A DNA stretch of 64,000 nt. Origin: Agrocybe praecox (taxonomy: Eukaryota > Basidiomycota > Agaricomycetes > Agaricales > Agrocybaceae). The notes below the pieces were generated by a model that was given only the letters and a program-made list of their open reading frames with translations, was not told where the DNA came from and did no database searches. Positions 12,085 through 24,207 of this stretch are shown in pieces; within the stretch, counting starts at the first letter, position 1, and each line of letters begins with the position of its first letter. Position numbers and translations under genes: made by a program. Where the stretch lies: assembly GCA_964017145.1 (NCBI GenBank), contig OZ024840.1:1736001-1800000 (forward strand), in the 5' to 3' direction.

Positions 12085-15000
12085 CTACCAATCAGTAACA
12101 ATGCCATCTTCCACTGTAGGTTCTAACCACCGATGTTCTTTGAGATCGTGGGCATTTGCCCGATTTCTCATATCGATGGAGAGCATGGGTTCTAAAAATT
12201 CGCAGAGCAACGTAGCGTCTGCCTCACTGAAAAGGTATTTCTCGATCATAACGCGCTTCAACGGCCAAGGTTTGAGGGTCCTAATATAGCGGAGGGCACC
12301 TATTGGTGGAAGAGAGGGTAAAGAGTTGAAGCGATCAGCTAACCTGATAATAAGAATATCCCGGACATGCTAACCTGTGTGATCAAACAGCTCACGACTG
12401 TATTTACCGCCCATCTTGACCTCTAGCGGGAAGTCGCCGAGCAGTTCGATGATCTGGGCCATGTGGTCGTCATCTTTGGTGAAGAGCTCTCCTTGCCCTT
12501 GCGGGTCAAAAAGATATTCAGCCGTCAACAGTTCGAAGATCTTCGGAGAATGGTCAGTGAGGTGTTTCGCACGCATACTTATAATACTTACCACACAGGC
12601 CACACTCCAAACATCTGCTCTTGCGTCCCAGTCACGCCGACCAAGAATAGCTTCGGGAGCGCGGTATTGACGGGTCTGAATATCCTCAGTAAAGTGCTTC
12701 TTGGACGGGGTAGCATTTCCAAGATCTGCAATTTTAACGGACAACACAGACATAGAAAGTCTCTCATCAGCCGTCATTTCAAGAGGCGCCAATGCATGTG
12801 TAGCATTGGGGTCTGGTCTCGATCTATGATCGGCTCGTGATATGGGCTTAGGCGACGAGACAGGTAGAGGAATCGTGGAAAGAATAGGTGAGTCATTAGG
12901 GGTCGGGGGAGGGGCGGCAAGGGTAGGTGAAGTCGGAGCGGGTGACGCAGGAGTAGGGGTGATAGAACTAGACGAAATCGGCAAAACAGTAGAAATTGAG
13001 GGATGCTCAACCAAACGTGTAGATCGTGATTTGGTATGCATTCGTGGCTTGGAATGTTGATGGGTCGGATCGGAACAATTACATGGTGAAAAAGGTTTCT
13101 GGGAATGCATATGGGCAGAGAGTTGAGATATTTGTCGAGGCGGAGACACTCGATGAATGACAGTTCGTCCTGAAGAAGGTTCATTGCGAGATGGAGCTGT
13201 TTGTGACAAAAGAGATAAAGGTTGACTAGGGGCATTGAGGTCGTTAGTAGCATTACGAGTCGTTGATTCGTCTGTAAGAGTTTCGTTGAAGATATTCGGA
13301 CTACCATTAATGAGTTTGCTGACCCCATTAGAAAGAGATGTAGATTTTTTTCCAATAGGAAGCGCCGTGCCTGTTGGTGAAGGTCTTACGGTACTGGTCG
13401 TGGAAGATGACGCAGTAAGAAAATCTTCTTGATGTTCATCGGCGCCAACCACAGCAGAAACCAGGATCGCAGGAGCAGGAGCTGCTAGTCCAGGGTCTTT
13501 CCAAAAAGTCGCGTTGGAGATTCCGGAATTTGAGCGAGTATGATCATGCGCTACATTTCGTTGTTTACTGGTCTTGTTCTGACTGGAACTCGACTTGTGC
13601 GACCGGAATGATCCAACAATCTTGTCTTTCCATGACCCAGGAGAGGCTTCCGTTTGTTTCCAAGAAGTTGAGATAGCAGAACTTAGCTCGATTTCCAAGT
13701 CCGTCTTGCCTTTGTTCTTCTTCTGAGAAATGGGGAGGCCCTCTCGATGCTCAGAGTCGATGCTGTTGATGGCTGGCAAGTCCCTCGGTCGCGTTCTCAA
13801 TTCCGTCTCGAATTTCCCAGTACCCATAAATTCCATGACAACATTGCCAATTGAATGTGATAAAGACGTCGGAGGTGTGCTGACGAGGCTACTTGAACCT
13901 GCCGTAGTCGAGGCTAGAACTGAAGAGATCGAGGAAGAGGAAGAGGATGTAGATGACGGAGAGTTAACGACCCGGGGAGGAACAGCTGTGATGCCTTTCG
14001 CAGCGTACACCTGTGCTAACTTCTGCTGTGATGGATCATTCCTAGGAGCTGATGCGGAAAGACCGCTAGGTATCTTTGGCGCACTCGAGCTGAGACTCGC
14101 AACGGTACCACTAGCATGGGTATAGCCTCCTCTTGTCATCTGCATCTGTGCTATGTAACTTCCATTCTGGCTGACACTTCCGCCGTCAGTAGTGTTATCT
14201 TTCCGAACATTCATGCCGATAGCACTCCTTGCATGAACACTACCACTTCTGCCGGGACTTGAAAGCGGTTGTGAATCAAAAATTTGGACTTGTCTCCGTG
14301 TGCGTTGATGGTTAAGCGCTATTGGAACGCCTGGGCGTGACTTTGTAGGAAGCGGAACCCCAACACGACGCGAAGTTGGTGACGGTGATAAAGACAATTC
14401 AGTGTGGATATGAGCCTCGATGTCCGGAATAGATATTACTAAAAGGAGATTAGCATACATTTGACAACGGAGTTTTGGGCCACAGAGATAAGGAGCCAAA
14501 AATAAGAACATGTCAAAGGAACCGTCTACGTAGACGTGGTTTACTCGAACAGTGCAGGCTGACTCTTGACGTATGGAGCGTTCAAGCGCCACCGTGATAA
14601 CGAAAGCACAGAGAGAGCGAGAAAAGAGAAGGCATTAAGCAGCAAAAACGTAAGAGTACTCACAGATATTTTCCGGCTTGATATCGGTATGAACAAGATC
14701 ACACTCATCATGAAGATACTCCAACCCTAGTAAAATTTGCTTTGCTATTACCTTGACCAAAGGTCTTGGCACGCCTTTCTTCTTGTTTCTTTCTATGAGG
14801 GCGAGTAGGTTTTCCCCCAATGGTTCGAACACAATGCAGACATGAGATGCCTCCGGTCCTTGGTGGGAGAAAGAGTCGAGGAAGGAGACAATATGTTCCC
14901 TGCCTGGATGGTTCGGGGAGAAACTGGACACACGAGACAATAGTTTAATCTCGTCGCGAGCGGTTTCAGCATATCGTCCCGCTGATTTGACTATCTTGAG

Positions 15001-15380
15001 GGCTGAATGGCAGTGAGTCCTAAAGTGAAGATGGAATTAATTCCTATTCTCGGAGACAAAGAGCAGGTATCACTCACTGTGAATCTTTCACCAGCCATAC
15101 AGTGGAGAAATGGCCCCAGCTATAAAGACACGACGGATTAAAAGCGATGAGCGAGGCAATAAAATGATAAAAGGATAGAACCAACATACCCGAGCTTGCG
15201 GACAACCTTGTAGCGATTGTTATTGAAAACATCGCCAACTTGAACTGGTAGATAACCTCCGGCATTGTAGTCTGCTGGGCTTTCCTCGTCTTTGCAGGAA
15301 GGCTCATCTACTGGCAATATCTTTGGGCCAGAGGAAGTAACGACGTATTCATATTTTGCACATGGTTGTTTCGGGGCCAT
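12085..15380 (-). CDS. SKY1: SR-protein-specific kinase (SRPK/Sky1-like)
   Basis: Serine/threonine kinase that phosphorylates RS-domain splicing factors. It starts at ATG 15380 on the minus strand. The N-terminus carries the SRPK hallmark Y-N-A-G-G-Y-L-P-V-Q-V-G-D-V-F before the glycine loop, then YGHFSTVWLVKD. The catalytic loop reads HTDIKPEN (about 14670-14692), with Thr in place of Arg as in all SRPKs. As in the family, the kinase core is split by a spacer; here it is very long, roughly 550 residues (about 14400-12780), Ser/Thr/Pro-rich and probably disordered. The second half resumes with VLSVKIADLGNA, QTRQYRAPEAILG and ARADVWSVAC, and ends near WLEPTVEDG. The nucleus/cytoplasm partition role of the spacer is known for other SRPKs and only inferred here. 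Confidence 0.92.
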
Positions 15381-16612
15381 GTAAAATGAGAAGAGGAAGG
15401 GGAGACGGAGGAGAGGAGGATGAAGTCGAAAGGAAGACTGGTCGCAATTCCCCCGGTTCTGGTTGGTACATGTCACACACTCCGTTACGTACATACCGTT
15501 ACTTACCGGTTCCAGATCGTTCAAAGGCTCGGTCTACCACTACGACTACAAAACTACTACGCCGAGACTTGGAAACCCTTCATCTTGCTTTCTGCTGGAC
15601 AGATTCCGTATTTGAATATTTTAGTGATTTCTTTTTTTGCATTTTTTCGACATTGAATCCTCCACCATCGGTTCATCCTCGTGCCGTAGTAGCACTTCCA
15701 AAACTTCGTAGATCTCTCCCGCCCCGACCCGCACTTGCATCCGGGTGCTCCTCGGGACCCCTTTAGTCCGAAGTTGGGTTCATGCGCGAGCTCGGACCTA
15801 AACCTCTGGAACAAGACTGAACTTACACCTAAGGAATCCCAGTCTTCTGACATAGTATAAACACACCAAGCTCATTAGCACACCTGCATGCAAGTCAATA
15901 TAACTTCTTTCACTTTGTACTAGGTTACAGCAGCAGTACATTCAAATACATACCTAAACGTCTGCTTCGTGTCAAGGCAATACCAGACACTGGGCCTGTA
16001 TCTACAATTGAACGCCTCAGCCATACTATCGAGGCGGCAACTTGATTCAAATGGGTAATGTATACGTACCAATAAGACTAGTGCATTTAACATTAGCATA
16101 ATCACAACACCACGTCCGTCGGTCCTTCTTATCTACCTATCCCTGCGGCCATATATTATTAGGTGCATGCTCTTGCTCCGCGCACTCTTTATGACTTTGA
16201 TAAGCGGTGGGGCGTTGTGTTGATTTTATTTTATCTAACACCACATCCACCAGAATTCTAGAAGACGTACTCAGTGCTGGTTTCTAATACGGGCTAGCAA
16301 GGAGAATGAGGCACAATGAGCCAAGTCTATGTTTGTCATGCGGCCCGTGACAAACAGTGAATGTTTTAGGTCGAGACCGACTTTAGTCCAGAAATCAATT
16401 ACCCTTTGGTCATCATCCCAGCTTCTTTGCAGTTCAAACACCTGGGGCTGGACCCCTCATCGTGTCCATTTCACCATACATATTATACTCACGTCTAATT
16501 CGAATTTGGCTTTGCCTCCTCGAAACAAGGACTTATCGCTTCACACTTCAGTCTTCTTTCCGGAGGAATCAACGCAATTTGTCATACTGAACATCACATT
16601 GAGAATTCGGGG
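15381..16612. other. Divergent intergenic region between two kinase genes
   Basis: 1.2 kb separating the start codons of the SRPK-like kinase (minus) and the FRAY-like kinase (plus); it must hold both promoters. Short open frames exist but none has splice-compatible continuation or recognisable protein features. Confidence 0.5.
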
Positions 16613-18872
16613 ATGTCTACAAAGGGTCGACCGCATACAAAGAGCAGCGCTCTCCCGCTTATTGATCAGGATAGCATGTCCACTACAACGAAGAAATTCA
16701 TTGGCGCCGTGGAGGATGAATGGCAGCTTTACAGGTGTGGCACCCTGTGTAGTTGCAACTTAACCTTGACCTCATCTCTAAACGTTCTACAGTGATTGCG
16801 CATCCGATTATGTTATTGGTGCACCCATAGGATTTGGCGCTTCTTCGATTGTCTATGCTGCAACTTATTACCCTTCCTCTGAGCAATCATCAAATACAAG
16901 GACTGCGTCACAAGGCATACCATGTGCACTGAAAGTGCTGGACTTGGACTCTCTCCCTCAGAAGTCTCTACGATTGTTGCAACGAGAGACAACACTCATG
17001 TCGCTCTCCAAACATCCAAATGTATTACGTGTGCGTGGATCATGGATGGACGGCCATAAATTACATATTGCCCTACGGTTAATGAACAAAGGAAGCGCCG
17101 CCGACATCATGAGGTACGGTTGGCCAGGAGGGATGGAGGAAGACGTAGTGCGGTGCATATTGAAACAGGCTCTCAAGGGACTCAAGTACGTCGAGATCAC
17201 TCTATATTTATCAGAACTTCTTTATTGACCTTAATTCAAGTTATCTTCATATAAATGGTTTTATCCATCGCGACGTGAAAGCTGCGAATTTGCTCATTGA
17301 TGATGACGGTACAGTCTTGTTAGGAGATTTGGGTGTCGCGGCAGACCTCACCGAGGATACCTCTCAAACAGTCAGCATTACGAAACCTTATTTCGTGACT
17401 GCCACTGCCGCACTTGCTCAGTCTCACGCAAGACCTCAAATTGCTGGGAAACGCGCAGTCTCATTTGACGGTAACTCACCACCTCTTGCCCACAAACCTT
17501 TAATCGGGAAGAGAAAATCATTCGTTGGAACTGTATGTGTTCGTCACATTTTGCTTTACGTCAAACTAAGTTACCTGTCTTATAGCCCTGTTGGATGTCA
17601 CCTGAACTTATCCAAGGCAAACAATATGATTCCTCGTCAGATATATGGAGCTTTGGAATTACTGCGCTCGAGTTGACTCAAGGTCGCCCACCAAGATCAC
17701 GAGAGTCACCTCAACGAGTTTTATTAAAAACGTAAGTCTCCTTTTCGTGTCACACGAATCAACCCTGTACTAAGGGTTTCTGCAGTATACAAGAGGATCC
17801 TCCCACCCTAGACCGAGAAGGTGGTGCATACAAATATTCTCGTGCCTTCAAAGATATCGTGGACTGCTGCTTGGTCAAAGATCCCTCAAAACGGTTAGCA
17901 TTCATAGTCGTTTAATGTGCCTGCTCCCCTCACGATAGACTCTAGCCCTACTGCTGAGGAACTCCTGCAAACACCTTTTTTTAAGGGGGCAAAGAGTAAA
18001 TCATATCTTATCAACACAATTCTAAGTAAGGGTACTCCATACTTTGTTGTGAGTGATTTATTACTAAATTTTACTCGACAGAGGATCTTCCTCCTCTGAC
18101 CCAACGGCAAGAACGCCGAGTCCTTCCCAGTGTTCTCTCTGCTAATTCGATTGATTCTTGGGATTTTGGAACGACTATCAATTCTCCTACAACAAGTGTT
18201 TATAGGCGACATGCGTTAGAAGGCTTCGTCGCCGCTGAAGATGAAGAAATCAGAGTTACTGGTTACTTTGACTTGGGAGGAAATACGTCTCCAGCTCATA
18301 GTCGATCAAGGGCCGTCTCCTGGGCAGGCGACCCTGATCTTAACATCGTAGCTGGCGTAGAGGAAGAGGGTGACAGGGATATCATTCCACTATCCCCTAC
18401 TTCATCTGGTTCTAGTCGTTTGAGCTCAGACGCGGTTACGCCACCGTCTCTTCCAGCTTCGTCTGCTCCCTCTTCATACACAGCCTCTTCCAGCATCGAG
18501 CACAAGATTCAGAGCATTCATCCTTCTTATGAGCCAGAAGTAAAAGAAGGGAATCTCTCTCCTATTGCTGAAAATGTATCGCGTTACTCCTCGAGTACCC
18601 CTACCGCCAACAAGGATAAATTCCCGGAATATATCACCACCACGTCTGGCACTCCGAAGAGGATAGAGCCCTCAAATTCACAGACACCAACTCTTTGGCG
18701 TAAACTGAAGAGCAACGTGAAGAGGGCCCCTTCGGAAGGCAGTTTAACTTCGGACGGATCGCCACGCAAAGAGAAAGAAAAGAGCAAAATAAATGGCTTT
18801 TTTTCGTCAAGTAATAGCAAAGGTCTTCTATCTCGGGCTTCGAATCGTTCCCTGTCTTCACAACAATCTTAA
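16613..18872 (+). CDS. STE20-family protein kinase, FRAY/OSR1-like
   Basis: Germinal-centre-type kinase closest in layout to the FRAY/OSR1/SPAK group. After a short N-terminus (YVIGAPIGFGASSIVYAA glycine loop, ALKVLDLD with the ATP lysine) comes the catalytic loop HRDVKAANLL at 17266-17295. The magnesium motif reads D-L-G (17326-17334) instead of D-F-G. A long activation segment (about 70 residues, Ala/Ser-rich) precedes GTPCWMSPELI, and SSDIWSFGITALEL and PTAEELLQTPFF close the domain. The remaining 280 or so residues are Ser/Pro/Glu-rich and look disordered; I do not see the C-terminal CCT docking domain of animal OSR1/SPAK. About seven introns. Upstream regulators and substrates cannot be inferred from the window. 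Confidence 0.88.
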
Positions 18873-19436
18873 GGCCCCAATCCCTTTGCATCTGAACCCA
18901 GACGCGGCGTCTCGTCCGGTCGTTATCATGGCCACAAGGACGAGAAATAATCTACTCATTCATCTACCTCCCGCCACCTGATCGCTTGCTCATTTCTTCT
19001 CAGACTATGGGCAACCCCAGCGTTGTACTAATTTAATAGTAATGACCACTAAACTCATCTTTCCAATAACAACACATCATCTACATCATTTATTTATTGA
19101 TTTTGCTGTACAATTACCATTTCTGTATTGATCTACGAGTAGCATATACCATGTACTATTATCGTTTGGAAATAATCTGCCTCTGCTTTTGACCATTTTA
19201 TTTACTTATTGTGCCAGATTCTATTATCGTTGATTTTCTTAAAATTCAAAGGTCAGTCAAGGTCAGTCTGACGGTCAAAAGTTTCACTGAACCTGAAATC
19301 AGTCACGTGTCGTGCGCGATTTCATTGTTACAATGATTCATTCATTATTGACTGCAGCTTTACTATCAGTAACTTGTTAATCCACACAATCGAAACTACT
19401 TTTTTCCAGCTCGACAACCCCCAGGACCATTTCAAT
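18873..19436. other. Intergenic, FRAY-like kinase to CSN6
   Basis: About 560 bases, AT-rich near the kinase end. A short direct repeat, AAGGTCAGT, occurs twice within about 15 bases at roughly 19249-19267, with a related GACGGTCAAAAG beside it, and may be part of the CSN6 promoter. No gene seen. Confidence 0.5.
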
Positions 19437-20877
19437 ATGAGTGCAATGGATACTGATGAGATATCAGTTGTTCTTCCACCGACAACCACATCTGGTTTGG
19501 CACTTTCACTGTAAGGTCCATTGTCTGTGATGTTGAACGCGACATATACTTAGTCTCTACATCAGACATCCTCTTCCAATCCTGAACATATCCGAACATT
19601 TAACGAGACTAAAGCTCCAGAAAAATAGGGCAGATCCCTTCGGTATGTCTGCTCGCAGGTCTACGCTATATGCCTGTAATTGATTGGAGTTGCAGTCTTA
19701 GGCGCTCTTCTTGGCACGCAGAATGGGCGAGAAGTAGAGATCGTGAATACCTTTGAACTGGCAACTGTTGATGATGACCATGAACATGTTGACGAGGCAT
19801 TCTTAACGTCACGACGCGACCAATGCATGTTTACTTTCGTGGATTTGCCTGCACAGACCCACACTTACTGATCTATCGTTTATATAGACAAGCAAGTCTT
19901 TCCGTCTCTCGAATTCATTGGGTGGTACACGGTTGCAGCAAAGCCTACTCTAAAGCACATCAGCCTTCAAGAACAGGTGTGTCAGATAGATCAAGCTATG
20001 TGTTGTTTGATTAACACACAGACCTTCTTAGTTCACCAAATTTTGTTCGACGCCCCTCCTCTTGATACTGCAACCTAATCTCGCTCTGGTCACCAGTACG
20101 GACATCAATGCACAGACACTACCTTTCAAAGCATACGAGTCCACTATCGAACTCAGAGATCGCAAGTCGCGGTCTGTATACATTGAAGTCCCCTACAACG
20201 TTGAGACCGGAGAAGCGGAGCGCATTGCTGTCGATTGGACTGCAAGGGGAGGTGGTAGCGGGACAAGTTGTAAGTCCAAAAGCCCTTCTAAATATATCGA
20301 AATATCAACACATACCCCACAGTAGAATCCCATTTACAAACGCAACGATCTGCTGTCAAGATGTTGCACGAACGTATATTAGTGCTTATCAAATATGTAA
20401 CTGCCGTAATTGCTGGTACGAGTTTTTTGAGTGTTTGTTTACTTCTTTCTGACTGTCTTCTATACTATTTGTAGGCCAGGCCCGACCTGATCACTCGGTC
20501 TTGCGTTCTTTGACTGCGCTGCTTGCTTCTTTGCCGGCTTCGGAGAACAAACATTTCCGAGAAGAATTCGACACAGTAAACATCATCCTTTCTCATTTGA
20601 TTTCTCTGTTGTTGATTGTACGCATTGCCACAGGAATACGAAGACGTTCAGTTGACCGCCTTCCTATCAGCATTGACAAAATCGACGAATATCTTGAACG
20701 ATGTATGTCGATTCTTCCTTTCGATTTTAATAGGCTGACCTCATATTCCTCTAGCTTGTGGATAAGCACATTGTTTTAACTACGAGCAAGGACGAAAGGG
20801 GTGGAGGCGGGGGCGCAGGAGCGCGAAGGCGACTAGGAAGACAGGGTGGTCCAGGCGACTGGGATCGCTTCCATTGA
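19437..20877 (+). CDS. CSN6: COP9 signalosome subunit 6 (MPN domain)
   Basis: Non-catalytic MPN subunit of the COP9 signalosome, which removes NEDD8 from cullins. ATG at 19437 gives MSAMDTDEISVVLPP; the first intron (from 19512) splices into LHPLPILNISEHLTRLKLQ, a close match to the family opening. The MPN core follows (VIGVAVLGALLGTQNGREVEIVNTFEL), without the JAMM zinc ligands, as expected for CSN6. Next come FIGWYTV, the ESTIEL segment, EAERIAVDWTAR, and a C-terminal helical part (AVKMLHERILVLIKYV, KSTNILNDLV). The last residues are Gly/Arg-rich, ending in GDWDRFH. The eIF3f and Rpn8 relatives were considered; the C-terminal half fits CSN6 best. Confidence 0.92.
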
Positions 20878-21190
20878 TTTTTCTTGTATTTACTCCTGCT
20901 TTTTTGTCTCGTTCTTTCTCACTCCCCAGATTAATGCAATTGAAACACACCTCAGATTTCTTGAGTCGAGATCATGAATCGTAATGGGAAGATCATTTCC
21001 ATAACAATAGTAAGTGGTGTTTCTAAGTGCGATCGTCATATGCTATGTCTGCTGGCTTCCTACCACTGTATATTCATGGCAACCTCGTGTTTTGCTCGAG
21101 GCATCCAGCAAAGGTGAAAGGAACCTTTCCACTTTAATTTATACGAGCCATCGTTTCTGTTCCCTCGTCCTGCACTCAACAAGATTTAGT
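20878..21190. other. Intergenic, CSN6 to tricalbin-like gene
   Basis: About 310 bases. If the neighbouring gene were a full tricalbin, its SMP domain should be encoded here; I find no frame resembling one. Confidence 0.5.
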
Positions 21191-22297
21191 ATGTCTTTGG
21201 ACCAATTGAAGTCGCACCCCTTGGTACGTTGGGTAGAACATCTGTTTAAGCCAATATAACTTACTTGTTTGACTTTTAACAAATTTCAGATAGTTAATGT
21301 GCATAAATTTATCTTAGCATGTCTGCGTCTCAACCACGACTCTTATGAACCTATTCCCTCGAACCTTGCTTCCTCTTCATCTGTCATCGGCGTCGTCCGA
21401 GTTGTATTGCAGGCCGCTAATGTCAAAAAAAGGGTCATCAGACCCAGACCTTTTGTTACTATGCGAGTGCAAGGACGAGCAGAAACGAGATCGACCGCTG
21501 GACAAACTAAAACGTAAGGCCCTACACTTCAGTCCCCGTAAATTGCTGACCGCAACTATTGTTTAGGTGCTCGCCAAATTGGCTCCTGGAATCGAGCCAT
21601 CTTCTTATTTATTCTTTAGACGAAACCCTAGAGTTCAGGGTCCTAAACCGGCATAGATTCCTTAGGTCTGGAACCATAGGGAAAACGTCCGTTCCACTTA
21701 CCCTTCTCGAAAATGCGACCAGTAGTTGCACGGGTAAAGAGGAAAACATATTCAAGGGTGGTCATAAACTCAGGGGGACCTTATTGTTTGACCTTTTCTA
21801 CTATCCGATTTCACTCCAAAGAAATGTTGCATATTCCTCCATAAGTGAGTATTTACTTATGCTTTTCTTGTAGGAATAAGCTCAACGATTATGTACGAAC
21901 AGATGTAGGGGTTATCACCTTAAGAGTGGTGCAAGCGAAGGGTCTTACCTGGGACGAATATGAACGGAAACCTTCTACCCTCATCGCTCTTACGAGCTTG
22001 GGCTGGACAAGTAGCCCTATTCACCAGTCAGAGAAAGCTCACCGCTTCGACAATCCATCATGGAACTGTGTCTTCGATTTTCTTTGCTTTGACAAAGCGA
22101 GGACTACGGTTGTCGTGAAGATTGTTCCGAAAGTCCAAAGGTCCACGGTTCAAGTCGTATACGGTCACGTATCACTAGCTTTGAATGACCTCGTAGAAGC
22201 TAGAAACGAAGAGAGGGATTGGTGGCCACTGAGTGGGTTTTCGGATGGCCAAATCCAAGTAACAGCGGAGTGGAAACCGATAGACATGAATGTTTGA
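21191..22297 (+). CDS. Truncated tricalbin-like protein with two C2 domains (possible pseudogene)
   Basis: The predicted protein matches the C-terminal C2 pair of tricalbins / extended synaptotagmins, which tether ER to plasma membrane. First C2: VIGVVRVVLQAANV at about 21390, then SLDETLEFRVLN and GTLLFDLFYYP. Second C2: VGVITLRVVQAKGLTW at about 21906, then NPSWNCVFDFLCFDKA, and the tricalbin signature R-D-W-W-P-L-S-G near 22218-22241 with AEWKP at the end. Three things are odd. The N-terminal transmembrane hairpin and lipid-binding SMP domain are absent. The acidic calcium-binding residues of the first C2 are mostly replaced. Between the domains (about 21840-21875) the obvious GTGAGT..TAG interval is only 29 nt and does not keep frame. 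Either a short derived paralog or a decaying copy. Confidence 0.55.
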
Positions 22298-22437
22298 ACC
22301 GCAATGATATATACATGATATAATATAGGACCTAATACATAATACGATACGTTGAGATTTAGATTAGGGTAACTTGTACGATACTAGTGCTTATTTTATG
22401 GTATATAACATATATTTCGATGCAATCAAGGACCACC

Positions 22438-23859
22438 TTAGTTAGCATTGTTTAGGGAAGTCCAGTCGATTGCTGCTTCCTTTCCATATTTTTCAATTAG
22501 CCAGTCATTTGCTTTCTTGAAGTGCCCATTTCCAAGGAACCCTCTATGCGCAGATAAAGGTGAAGGGTGGGCAGATCTAAACAATGAGTTAGATTGCCTG
22601 CAACATATAAAGCTTGCACAAGTGCTCACTTTAACAGAAGATGTTTTTTCTAAAATAAATCACCATTAGCATGCATATTGAAAACTAAGAAGATTGCTAA
22701 CCTCGTCTACTCCTATAGATGCAAATGCTTTTTGTGCAGGGAGACCCCATGCCATGAGGACGACGCCTGGCCTAGTACTATCCTTTCGTTGCAGTACGGC
22801 TCGGATAGCCTGAGCAGTAAAGGTCTCCCAGCCCTTGCGCGAATGAGATGCAGCTTTGTGAGCTTGTACAGTCAGACTAGTATTGAGCCACAGTACACCT
22901 TGTTTGGCGACAGACGAAAGATCGCTATGATGAATGACTATTAGCTATGACCAGTACAAACGACACCGCATCATTCATTTACCCTGTTTTCGGCGTTTTG
23001 AAACCTGGAATATCTGTCTCTAGTTGTTTGTATATATTCTTAAGTGAAGGAGGGGGCTTATTGGGAGGTAGAACAGAAAACGAAAGGCCTACAGCTTCAT
23101 TAGTGTCCTATCTTTTGCACAGTGATATAGTCATTTACCGTGTGCCTGCCCGACATCATGATATGGATCCTGATGTAGCAGAAATAAATTAGACTCTCTA
23201 TGCAGAGCTAAATCATAGAAGAGCGCACCTGTCCCAATATTACAACTCGCACTTGATCGAGGGGAGTAAATCTCGACCAAGAATATATATTTTCCACTAG
23301 ATGGAGTATATTGTAAGAGAAAGTAAAAGAGATTTCTAGCCGGACTTACCAGAGGGATAGACGGTATGCGAACACATCTCTTTCCATAGAAATTTCTTCA
23401 ACTTCAAAGAAAATCATTATTATAACACCAGTGGTAACATTCTAGAATCGTACCTCCGCAAAGTACGCTTTATTAAACTCGGCCGAAAGGACCTCTCGCC
23501 ACGACTCTTCCATTGTATCATTTTCCAGAGTGTCGAGAGTTGATTGAATGATTACTGATGTTACTTTATCAGATATACTAGAGGAAGAGGCCGCGCCTGA
23601 ACCCTCAGCAGCATTGGAATTTCCCGGCGCTTTCCTGCTATATAATCGCTCAGCCGAACCTTCAATTCCCTTTCATATTAGCCAACCTTTGTGTAGCAGA
23701 CACGGTGCGAGCCTTCGAAGTGGACGGGTTCTTTTGCCAGAGTTCGGTCAACGTTGCTGCCTTTGTCACTGGTTTTTTACTAGTGCCTTCCTGGTTCATT
23801 GAACTGGTTTTTACTGATGTGCTTTCGGCCATTGAAGGTTTCGTGGTATCTTTGGGCAT
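22438..23859 (-). CDS. UNG1: Uracil-DNA glycosylase
   Basis: Base-excision-repair enzyme that removes uracil from DNA in nucleus and mitochondria. On the minus strand from ATG 23859 ([13 protein letters not shown]) to TAA 22438. The water-activating motif G-Q-D-P-Y-H is present but split by an intron exactly between GQ (about 23229) and DPYH (about 23175). Also visible: [42 protein letters not shown] and the leucine-loop region [11 protein letters not shown] near 22535-22575. The N-terminus is Lys/Ser/Thr-rich, fitting a targeting and PCNA/RPA interaction region. An intron at about 23633-23681 must be removed to join ATQ to SRKAPG. Six or more introns. Confidence 0.93.
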
Positions 23860-24207
23860 GTTGGAGAGGCAGGAAACGTATGGAATCCTCAGAGGAAAGG
23901 TTTTCAGGATGGGGGAACCTTGCACGTTACCACGTAGCAATAACGTTGGCATTCGAATTATGGACAGCGCTAGATCCCATTATGTACTTTGTTTACGCGT
24001 TATTTGGTGTCGCGTTTGTTTATCAGAAAAAATTACAAGTGGAAATCGATTTGAAAAAAAAAGCTATGGCATTTAGATTATACAAAAAACTTCTTACAAT
24101 ACAACAAAAATCACATAAAACATAAACTATTTATCATAAGCCTTCAACAGCTAAAATACAGACATATGTGGCGGTGTGCGTACTTGCATCAGAAGAGTTT
24201 ATTTCCT
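23860..24207. promoter_or_regulatory. 5' region of UNG, with an ACGCGT box
   Basis: About 350 bases between the UNG start and the end of the kinesin gene. An ACGCGT hexamer (MluI cell-cycle box core, the MBF target in yeasts) lies at 23995-24000, 136 bases upstream of the UNG ATG. An open frame on the plus strand here has no protein features and is rejected. Confidence 0.45.

Noticed and set aside
11779..12091. Minus-strand open frames beyond the SRPK-like stop
   Set aside because: They lie in the kinase 3' UTR and are Leu/Phe/Ser-rich without a recognisable domain.
23799..24125. Plus-strand open frame of 108 codons overlapping the UNG start
   Set aside because: Partly antisense to UNG exon 1 and without protein-family features.
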